A stretch of DNA of 5,498 nucleotides, from positions 1-5,498 of the forward strand of contig JAGBZZ010000197.1 of NCBI GenBank assembly GCA_017652965.1, given 5' to 3'. This DNA comes from Clostridia bacterium (GTDB taxonomy: Bacteria; Bacillota_A; Clostridia; Oscillospirales; CAG-272). The position numbers were made by a program, and so were the translations under genes. Of this stretch, positions 1 through 5,132 are shown one piece after another. The notes under the pieces are model-generated. The model saw only the letters and a program-made list of their open reading frames with translations. It had not been told where the DNA came from and did no database searches. Within the stretch, counting starts at the first letter, position 1; each line of letters begins with the position of its first letter.

Positions 1-56
1 GCACCCGCTACTGCGAGCTGATCGAGGAAAAGAAATCCGCAAAAAAAGAAAAGTAA
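1..56 (+). CDS. 3' end of an unidentified gene (partial)
   Basis: Reading from base 3, the frame gives 17 residues, TRYCELIEEKKSAKKEK, followed by TAA at 54-56. The tail is strongly charged and lysine-rich, as is common for the disordered C-terminus of a cytoplasmic protein. A strong intrinsic terminator begins eight bases after the stop, which supports this as the true end of a transcription unit on the plus strand. Frame 1 has a stop at 19-21. Frame 2 stays open through this stretch but shows no comparable termination signal. The rest of the gene lies left of the window, and too little is visible to assign a family. Confidence 0.6.
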   Translation, partial: TRYCELIEEKKSAKKEK

Positions 57-63
57 GATTTAC

Positions 64-98
64 AAAAAGGCCCGTATCCCCCGATGCGGGTCTTTTTT
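64..98 (+). terminator. intrinsic terminator after the left-edge gene
   Basis: A 10-bp stem pairs 69-78 (GGCCCGTATC) with 83-92 (GATGCGGGTC), closing a CCCC loop at 79-82, with two G-U pairs in the RNA. Six T residues follow at 93-98. Five A residues precede the stem at 64-68, so it could also work weakly in the other direction. It sits eight bases after the stop codon of the left-edge gene and should isolate that gene from the repeats and operon to the right. Confidence 0.9.
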
Positions 99-126
99 CA
101 TCCCTCCGGGAACGCGCGCCTCGGCA

Positions 127-178
127 ACAATCCCTCCGTCACGGCAAGCCGTGCCACCTCCCTTTACACAAGGGAGGC
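127..178. repeat. palindromic intergenic repeat, copy A
   Basis: This ~52-bp element contains two hairpins side by side. The first pairs 140-145 (CACGGC) with 148-153 (GCCGTG). The second pairs 157-164 (CCTCCCTT) with 170-177 (AAGGGAGG) around a TACAC loop. The reverse complement of the element reappears at 459-507 with 26 bases identical in a row. Some similarity may continue past 178 (ATACGGTTG here against TACCGTTG in the other copy). It has no coding character. I associate this type of sequence with dispersed intergenic repeats of gut Clostridia, but that is memory and was not checked. Confidence 0.8.
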
Positions 179-180
179 AT

Positions 181-458
181 ACGGTTGACCTGCTCTTGCT
201 AATAGCCAAAGCATCTTCGTAGGCTTTGCCAAGTGGCTTTGGTGGTGGCCCCCCGCGAGATCCAAACGCCGAACTCTTCGGCGTTTGCCCTCGTTTCACT
301 CGGGCTTCGACTCCGGGCTATGCCCTCCGCTCAGGATGACACGGAAGCCAAAGCCCCTTCGTCCCCGTCGCGGAATACGGGTCGTCGTGGACGTCGACCC
401 CTACGGGTGGGGTAGGGACGGGAGTGGATGGCTACCCCCAAAAGGCCGGGCAACGGTA
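181..458. other. non-coding, palindrome-rich stretch between the inverted repeats
   Basis: I see no supportable gene here: short open frames exist on both strands, but none has a ribosome binding site or family features. The stretch holds several inverted repeats. The strongest is the 10-bp perfect stem at 264-286. Others are CAAAGC (207-212) with GCTTTG (223-228), GCCC (287-290) with GGGC (302-305), GGGTCG (379-384) with CGACCC (395-400), and CGTCCC (360-365) with GGGACG (415-420). AGCCAAAGC occurs directly repeated at 204-212 and 346-354. The density of palindromes suggests repeat-derived DNA. Confidence 0.6.
264..286. repeat. perfect 10-bp hairpin in the repeat region
   Basis: AAACGCCGAA (264-273) pairs perfectly with TTCGGCGTTT (277-286) around a CTC loop. 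There is no T-run after it on the plus strand and no A-run before it that would mark a minus-strand terminator, so it does not look like an ordinary intrinsic terminator. It lies in the centre of the segment bounded by the two inverted repeat copies and is followed by further GC-rich dyads up to about 340. Confidence 0.75.
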
Positions 459-507
459 GCCTCCCTTGTGTAAAGGGAGGTGGCGGCGTAGCCGACGGAG
501 GGATTGT
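459..507. repeat. palindromic intergenic repeat, copy B (inverted)
   Basis: This is the reverse complement of the element at 127-178. Bases 459-484 match it without a mismatch, and the outer end (GACGGAGGGATTGT) also matches. The large hairpin is kept, with CCTCCCTT (460-467) pairing with AAGGGAGG (473-480). The second hairpin is shorter than in copy A, with CGGC and GCCG around GTA at 484-494, so this copy is three bases shorter overall. It lies about 90 bases upstream of the exporter promoter. Confidence 0.8.
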
Positions 508-597
508 CTCTTGGGCAGGGGCTTCCGCGAGAAAGCCACGGCTACCCGCGAGGGGGGAAGAAATTACCGAAAAGCTTCTATATTTACATAAAACCCC

Positions 598-625
598 TTG
601 CATATTCCGAAAAAAGGAGTATAAT
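598..625 (+). promoter_or_regulatory. promoter of the ABC exporter operon
   Basis: TTGCAT (598-603) is followed after 16 bases by a perfect TATAAT (620-625). The DNA around it turns AT-rich compared with the repeats to the left. Transcription would start near 632, leaving a leader of about 80 nucleotides before the first gene. No regulator gene is visible nearby, and I could not identify a clear operator overlapping these boxes. Confidence 0.7.
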
Positions 626-667
626 ATTAGATTGGCTAACGTAAACATTCTACCATAATATAAATAT

Positions 668-689
668 CGCCTGCGCGTATACGCGGGCG
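668..689 (+). promoter_or_regulatory. GC-rich leader hairpin upstream of the exporter ribosome binding site
   Basis: CGCCTGCG (668-675) can pair with CGCGGGCG (682-689) with a single G-U pair, leaving a six-base loop. The centre is also a perfect 10-bp DNA palindrome, GCGTATACGC (675-684), which could instead be a protein-binding site. It ends about ten bases before the ribosome binding site at 700-705. A role in control of translation or as an operator is inference; the fold is seen in the sequence. Confidence 0.45.
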
Positions 690-712
690 GGTACACGGAA
701 AGGAGTATCACT

Positions 713-2455
713 TTGGTTAAACGGCTGCTGGGCAGCGTGCGGGAATACCGCAAGCCGACCCTTATTACCCTCTTTTTTATCGTGCTTGAGGCGATCATTG
801 AGACCTTTATCCCCTTTATCACGGCCGACCTTGTGAACCGCATCAAGGCGGGGGCGGACGTGCCGTCCATTCTGATGACGGGTGGGCTTCTCATTGTGAT
901 GGCCGCCCTGTCGCTGACCTCGGGCGGGATCGCGGGCATCAGCTGTGCGCGTGCCTCGGCCGGGTTTGCCAAGAACCTGCGCGCCGACATGTTCCGCAAG
1001 ATCGGCACCTACGGCTTTGAAAACATCGACAAGTTTTCCACCTCCTCGCTTGTGACCCGTATGACGACCGACGTGCAGAACGTGGAAATGTCCTACATGG
1101 TCATCATCCGCACGGCGATCCGCTCGCCCCTGATGCTGATCTTTTCGATGATCATGGCCTTTGTGATGGGCGGGGTGATGGCGCTGGCCTTTGTGGTGCT
1201 TGTCCCCTTCCTTGTCTTTGGGCTTTTGATGGTGGCGCGCTTTGCGATGCCTGCCTTCCGCCGTGTTTTCCGCAAGTATGACCGCCTTAACGAGTCGATC
1301 GAGGAGAACGTGCGCGGCATGCGCGTGGTGAAGGGCTTCTCCCGTGAGGAATACGAAAAAGAGAAGTTCACGGCCGCCGCCGAGAACATCCGCCGTGACT
1401 TCACCAAGGCCGAGCGCATCGTAGCGCTGAACGGCCCCCTGATGCAGATCTGCCTGTACACCAACATGGTCTTCGTCCTGCTGATCGGCTCGCGCATTGC
1501 GATAGAAAGCGGCGGCCGCACGGTGGACGTTGGCCAGATCTCGGCGATGCTGACCTACGGCATGCAGATCCTGATGTCGCTGATGATGCTGTCGATGATC
1601 TACGTGATCCTGACGATGTCGGGCGAATCGATGAAAAGAATTGCAGAGCTTTTGGATGAGACCCCGTCGCTCTCCTCGCCTGCCGATGCGCTGACCGAGG
1701 TGAAGGACGGCAGTATCTCCTTCCGCGGGGTGGCCTTCAAATATGCCAAAACGGCCGAGCGGGAAAGCCTTTCGGATATCGACCTGGAGATCCCCTCGGG
1801 GGCGACGGTCGGCATTCTTGGCGGCACGGGCTCGGGCAAATCCAGCCTGGTACAGCTGATCCCCCGTCTTTACGACGTCAGCCGCGGTGAGGTGCTGGTT
1901 GGCGGCGAGGACGTGCGCCGCTATGACCTTGACACCCTGCGGGGCGAGGTGGCAATGGTCCTGCAGAAGAACCAGCTCTTCTCGGGGACGGTTGCCGAAA
2001 ACCTCCGCTGGGGCAACCCCGACGCCACCGATGAGGAGCTGCGTGAGGCCTGCCGCCTTGCCGAGGCGGACGGCTTTGTGTCGGCCTTCCCGGATGGCTA
2101 CGAGACCCATATCGAGCAGGGAGGCACCAACGTATCGGGCGGGCAGAAGCAACGCCTGTGCATTGCCCGCGCCCTTCTCAAGCGCCCGAAGATCCTGATC
2201 CTTGACGACTCCACAAGTGCTGTGGACACCAAGACCGATGCCGCCATCCGCGCGGGCTTTCGCTCATACATCCCCTCGACCACCAAGCTGATCATTGCCC
2301 AGCGTGTCAGCTCGGTGATGGAGGCCGATATGATCATCCTGCTGGAAAACGGGCGCATCGCCGCCCGTGGCACGCACGAGGAGCTGCTTGCCTCCTCCCC
2401 GCATTACCGTGAGCTTTGTGAGCAGCAGATGGGAGGTACCGCCGATGAAGAATAA
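713..2455 (+). CDS. ABC exporter half-transporter, degenerate-site subunit (TM287/BmrC-like)
   Basis: The product (580 aa) is a membrane exporter subunit with an N-terminal six-helix domain (segments near residues 15-37, 52-76, 130-150, 153-176, 241-262, 275-305) and a C-terminal ATPase domain. ATPase motifs are A-loop Tyr344, Walker A GGTGSGKSS (370-378), Q-loop Gln418, signature VSGGQ (474-478), Walker B ending in Asp498, and D-loop SAVD (502-505). The usual catalytic Glu is Asp499 and the switch His is Gln530, the pattern of the degenerate subunit in heterodimeric exporters such as TM287 and BmrC, whose length (about 585 aa) also fits. The start is TTG at 713: AAGGAG at 700-705 lies seven bases upstream, and the next in-frame ATG is far inside the protein. 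The partner gene overlaps its end. The substrate cannot be read from sequence; drugs, lipids or peptides are all possible. Confidence 0.95.
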   Translation: MVKRLLGSVREYRKPTLITLFFIVLEAIIETFIPFITADLVNRIKAGADVPSILMTGGLLIVMAALSLTSGGIAGISCARASAGFAKNLRADMFRKIGTYGFENIDKFSTSSLVTRMTTDVQNVEMSYMVIIRTAIRSPLMLIFSMIMAFVMGGVMALAFVVLVPFLVFGLLMVARFAMPAFRRVFRKYDRLNESIEENVRGMRVVKGFSREEYEKEKFTAAAENIRRDFTKAERIVALNGPLMQICLYTNMVFVLLIGSRIAIESGGRTVDVGQISAMLTYGMQILMSLMMLSMIYVILTMSGESMKRIAELLDETPSLSSPADALTEVKDGSISFRGVAFKYAKTAERESLSDIDLEIPSGATVGILGGTGSGKSSLVQLIPRLYDVSRGEVLVGGEDVRRYDLDTLRGEVAMVLQKNQLFSGTVAENLRWGNPDATDEELREACRLAEADGFVSAFPDGYETHIEQGGTNVSGGQKQRLCIARALLKRPKILILDDSTSAVDTKTDAAIRAGFRSYIPSTTKLIIAQRVSSVMEADMIILLENGRIAARGTHEELLASSPHYRELCEQQMGGTADEE

Positions 2456-4370
2456 AGCACCCGTAGCGGGCGGCATGCCCCCGCGCCCGAAGGCACCGCG
2501 CGGCACGATGCGCCGCATCCTTTCCTTCCTTTACCGCTCCTACCCCGTCCTCGTCCCGCTGACCGCCCTTCTTATCCTCTTTACCGCGGTGGTCTCGGCG
2601 ATGCCCGCCCTCTTTATGCAGGAGATCTTTGCCCTCATTGAGAAGTGGCAGGCGGTGGGCGACTTTACCGCCGCCCTTGACGAGATCCTGCCCCGCATCC
2701 TGCTTCTGGCAGGGCTTTACGTCCTTTCGATCATTTCCATCACGGCCTACAACCAGCTGATGGTCTATATCACCCAGGGCTTTTTGCACAAGCTGCGCGT
2801 CCGTATGTTCTCGGGGATGCAGGATCTGCCCATCCGCTATTTTGACACCCACAAGCACGGCGAGATCATGTCGCGCTATACGAACGACATCGACACCCTG
2901 CGTGAGCTTGTGTCGCGCAGCATGCCCGCCCTTTTGCAGTCCTGCACCATCATTCTGACCGTGCTCTTCATCATGCTGTACTACAGCATCCCCATGACCC
3001 TTGTGGTGCTTTGCGGGGTGCTGGCCATGACCCTTGTCTCCAAAAAGGTCGGCGGCGGTTCGGCCCGCTACTTTGTCCGCCGGCAGAAGGCGGTGGCCGA
3101 GGCCGAGGGCTTCTTCCAGGAGATGATGAGCGGCCAGCGCGTGATCAAGGTCTTCTGCCATGAGGAGGAGAGCTACCGCGACTTTGAGAAGATCAACGAC
3201 GGGCTTTGCGAGGCCTCCTCCCGCGCACACGGCTATGCCAACGTGCTGGGGCCGATCATCTCAAACATCGGCAACGTGCTGTACGTCATCATTGCCACGG
3301 TGGGCGGCATCTTCCTTGCCACGGGGGCAACCAACATCTCGCTTTCCGGGATGGCCTTCGGGATCTCGATCGTGGTGCCCTTCCTTAACATGACCAAGCA
3401 GTTCACCGGTAACGTCAACCAGTTCTCCCAGCAGATCAGTGCGATCGTGATGGGGCTCGCGGGCGGGGCGCGGGTCTTTGCCTTAATGGACGAGGCACCC
3501 GAGGCCGACGAGGGCTACGTGACCCTGGTCAACGCCGAGGTGGAGGAGGACGGGAGCGTGCGCGAGTGCGCCCACCGTACCGGCAAATGGGCCTGGCGGC
3601 ATCCGCATGCCGACGGTAGCGTCAGCTACACCCTTTTGCGCGGCGACGTGCGCCTTTCGGAGGTGGACTTCGCCTATGACCCCGAAAAGCCTGTCCTGCA
3701 TGAGGTGACGGTGTATGCCGAGCCCGGGCAGAAGGTGGCCTTTGTCGGGGCAACGGGTGCGGGTAAGACCACCATCACCAACCTTATCAACCGGTTTTAC
3801 GATATTGCCGACGGTAAGATCCGCTATGACGGCATCAACGTCAGCAAGATCAAAAAGAGCGACCTGCGCCGCTCGCTTGGGATCGTGTTGCAGGAGACCA
3901 ACCTCGTCACCGGCACCGTGATGGATAATATCCGCTACGGAAACCTCGATGCCACCGACGAGGAGTGCATCGCCGCCGCCCGCCGTGCGGGTGCGGATGA
4001 ATTTATTACCCGTCTGCCCGAGGGCTACGCGACCGAGCTGCAGGGCAACGGCGCTAACCTTTCGCAGGGGCAGCGCCAGCTTTTGGCCATTGCCCGCGCG
4101 GCGGTGGCAGACCCGCCGGTCATGATCCTTGACGAGGCGACCTCCTCGATCGACACGCACACCGAGGCGATCGTGCAACGCGGCATGGATAAGCTGATGG
4201 AGGGGCGCACCGTCTTTGTGATCGCCCATCGCCTTTCCACCGTCAAGAACTCGGACGTTATCATGGTGCTGGAGGCCGGGCGGATCATCGAGCGCGGCAA
4301 CCACGAGTCTCTTCTTGCCGAGCGGGGGGTCTATTACCAGCTGTACACCGGGGCCTTTGAGCTTGAGTGA
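2445..4370 (+). CDS. ABC exporter half-transporter, catalytic-site subunit (TM288/BmrD-like)
   Basis: This 641-aa protein is the partner of the preceding subunit. It has six membrane segments (near residues 33-56, 83-105, 163-182, 184-203, 274-296, 305-325) and an ATPase domain with A-loop Tyr411, Walker A GATGAGKTT (435-443), Q-loop Gln483, Walker B Asp563 with catalytic Glu564, and switch His595. Its signature is LSQGQ (539-543) in place of LSGGQ, as in TM288, so the weak ATP site should form between this signature and the Walker motifs of the partner. About 33 extra residues, with Trp and His residues, lie between the membrane and ATPase domains (within about 354-405). The start chosen is ATG 2445, with GGGAGG at 2431-2436 eight bases upstream. 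An in-frame ATG at 2367 lies inside the upstream gene and lacks this support. The 11-base overlap implies translational coupling and balanced production of the two halves. Confidence 0.95.
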   Translation: MKNKAPVAGGMPPRPKAPRGTMRRILSFLYRSYPVLVPLTALLILFTAVVSAMPALFMQEIFALIEKWQAVGDFTAALDEILPRILLLAGLYVLSIISITAYNQLMVYITQGFLHKLRVRMFSGMQDLPIRYFDTHKHGEIMSRYTNDIDTLRELVSRSMPALLQSCTIILTVLFIMLYYSIPMTLVVLCGVLAMTLVSKKVGGGSARYFVRRQKAVAEAEGFFQEMMSGQRVIKVFCHEEESYRDFEKINDGLCEASSRAHGYANVLGPIISNIGNVLYVIIATVGGIFLATGATNISLSGMAFGISIVVPFLNMTKQFTGNVNQFSQQISAIVMGLAGGARVFALMDEAPEADEGYVTLVNAEVEEDGSVRECAHRTGKWAWRHPHADGSVSYTLLRGDVRLSEVDFAYDPEKPVLHEVTVYAEPGQKVAFVGATGAGKTTITNLINRFYDIADGKIRYDGINVSKIKKSDLRRSLGIVLQETNLVTGTVMDNIRYGNLDATDEECIAAARRAGADEFITRLPEGYATELQGNGANLSQGQRQLLAIARAAVADPPVMILDEATSSIDTHTEAIVQRGMDKLMEGRTVFVIAHRLSTVKNSDVIMVLEAGRIIERGNHESLLAERGVYYQLYTGAFELE

Positions 4371-4383
4371 GCCCCGTGCCCAC

Positions 4384-4414
4384 AAAAAAAGCCCTTCGGC
4401 AATTGCCGAAGGGC
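4384..4414 (-). terminator. intrinsic terminator of the minus-strand membrane protein gene
   Basis: GCCCTTCGGC (4391-4400) and GCCGAAGGGC (4405-4414) form a perfect 10-bp stem around AATT; because AATT is itself palindromic, the whole 24 bases are one perfect palindrome. Seven A residues at 4384-4390 become a U-run on the minus strand, making a canonical terminator for the gene ending at 4431. On the plus strand no T-run follows, so the exporter operon, ending 20 bases before the stem, could be slowed here but lacks a textbook terminator. Confidence 0.85.
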
Positions 4415-4430
4415 GAGAGGGCAGATAAGA

Positions 4431-4919
4431 TCAATCGTTGGGGCCGCAGTACTCAAGACCGCCGTGCGCGACGATAGAAGCGAAGAGCGGGTTGAAGAAG
4501 AACAGGATCCCAAGGCCGAACCAGAAGCCGCGGCCGAAGGCCTTAGCGAAGGAGAAGGCCCACACGAGCGAGAAGATCAGATTCACGCCGGGGATGAGCC
4601 AAAGGAGGCACAGGAGGCACTTGGCACCCTTGCCGAAGGCGATGCGGCACAGGCAGAAGGGAAGGACGATGAGGTTGATGACCGGCAGGATCATCAGCCA
4701 GCCACGGCAACCGCCGCGGTTCAGAAGACGCCAGTAGGTGATCAGAAGATAAAGGAGAGCGATCGAGGTGGCAGCTGCGGCGAGCATAGGAATCGCCAGA
4801 AGACCGGTGCCGAAGATCACATCCAGGATGTTGGTGGGCACGCCGGACTGGGCCAGCGCATCCTGCACGGGAGCCAGCGCGGTCTTCAAGGGATCGAGCA
4901 AAGCGAGCAATTCGTTCAT
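4431..4919 (-). CDS. small multi-pass membrane protein, DUF5684-like
   Basis: The 162-aa product is very hydrophobic, with about four membrane segments (near residues 34-65, 73-95, 101-126, 131-152). The pattern fits the DUF5684 type of membrane protein as I remember it: Trp-Arg and Gly-rich turns, then GWLMILPVINL (73-83), then LWLIPGVNLIF (106-116), then FGRGFWFGLGILF. The two Pro-x-x-Asn-Leu-Ile stretches (79-84 and 110-115) look like an internal repeat. No function is known for the family to my knowledge, and no catalytic residues stand out. Cysteines are clustered at 89, 91, 101 and 104. AAGGAG (4927-4932) lies seven bases before the ATG, and a promoter and a terminator bracket the gene, so it is a single-gene unit. 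The opposite-strand frame at 4464-4991 is highly charged with no such signals and is a shadow. Confidence 0.85.
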   Translation of the reverse strand: MNELLALLDPLKTALAPVQDALAQSGVPTNILDVIFGTGLLAIPMLAAAATSIALLYLLITYWRLLNRGGCRGWLMILPVINLIVLPFCLCRIAFGKGAKCLLCLLWLIPGVNLIFSLVWAFSFAKAFGRGFWFGLGILFFFNPLFASIVAHGGLEYCGPND

Positions 4920-4958
4920 GGGAGAACTCCTTCTGTTAAATTTTTAAAGATTAACTCT

Positions 4959-4987
4959 ATTATAACGCACAAAAATCCCGCCGTCAA
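4959..4987 (-). promoter_or_regulatory. promoter of the membrane protein gene
   Basis: Read on the minus strand, TTGACG (4987-4982) is followed after exactly 17 bases by TATAAT (4964-4959). This is one base from full sigma-A consensus and suggests strong constitutive expression. The start of transcription should be near 4952, giving a leader of about 33 nucleotides with the AAGGAG site close to its end. It diverges from the argG promoter, with about 63 bases between the two -35 boxes. Confidence 0.8.
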
Positions 4988-5050
4988 GTAGATTTTTTCG
5001 TTATTTTTATATGAAAGCAAAAAAGTTTTGCGTAAAGTAGCGAAAAGTGC

Positions 5051-5079
5051 TTGACAAACGTCCCAAAAAAACGTATAAT
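5051..5079 (+). promoter_or_regulatory. argG promoter, full consensus
   Basis: TTGACA (5051-5056) and TATAAT (5074-5079) are both perfect and separated by the optimal 17 bases. Such a strong core promoter usually needs a repressor to be controlled, which fits the ARG-box-like sequences immediately downstream. Transcription is expected to begin near 5086, inside the first of these boxes. Confidence 0.9.
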
Positions 5080-5080
5080 A

Positions 5081-5119
5081 AACGCATATAAATACAAAAA
5101 CAATGAATATTTATTCAAC
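5081..5119 (+). promoter_or_regulatory. putative tandem ARG boxes (ArgR operator)
   Basis: The known ARG box is an 18-bp palindrome, WNTGAATWWWWATTCANW. Bases 5102-5119 match it at all ten core positions (TGAAT, ATTT, ATTCA at 5104-5117), failing only the last W. Bases 5081-5098 match seven of ten core positions and all W positions, and lie exactly three bases from the first, the usual spacing of paired ARG boxes. ArgR bound here with arginine would cover the transcription start and abut the ribosome binding site. The downstream box is convincing; the upstream one is weaker because the region is AT-rich. Confidence 0.75.
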
Positions 5120-5132
5120 GGAGGACAAGAAA

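Noticed and set aside
129..507. CRISPR array
   Set aside because: There are only two repeat copies, in opposite orientation and about 280 bases apart, without regular spacers.
428..658. Short plus-strand frame beginning ATGGCTACCCCC in the repeat block
   Set aside because: It reads through repeat copy B and the exporter promoter, lacks a ribosome binding site and has no protein-like character.
627..662. Riboswitch or T-box in the exporter leader
   Set aside because: The leader is about 80 nucleotides and I see no conserved T-box or known riboswitch core, only the hairpin at 668-689.
613..708. Ten-base direct repeat AAAGGAGTAT at 613-622 and 699-708
   Set aside because: One copy overlaps the -10 box and the other is the ribosome binding site; both have independent functional reasons to look this way, so coincidence is the simpler explanation.
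331..1008. Open frame of 225 codons on the minus strand crossing the repeat block
   Set aside because: It runs from inside the exporter gene through the promoter and repeat copy B into the palindromic segment; the composition is low-quality and no start signal or domain is visible.
650..2152. Long open frame of 500 codons on the minus strand
   Set aside because: It lies wholly opposite the exporter gene, is rich in His, Gln, Arg and Lys with no family features, and has no supporting ribosome binding site. It arises from the strong third-position GC bias of the real gene.
2334..3230. Minus-strand open frames opposite the second exporter gene (also 3483-4385)
   Set aside because: Antisense shadows with His/Lys/Gly-rich translations and no recognisable motifs, while the plus-strand frame has every ABC motif in order.
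4464..4991. Plus-strand open frame of 175 codons opposite the membrane protein gene
   Set aside because: The translation is almost entirely Glu, Gln, Asp, Arg and Gly, typical of the complement of a hydrophobic gene; the minus-strand gene has promoter, ribosome binding site and terminator.
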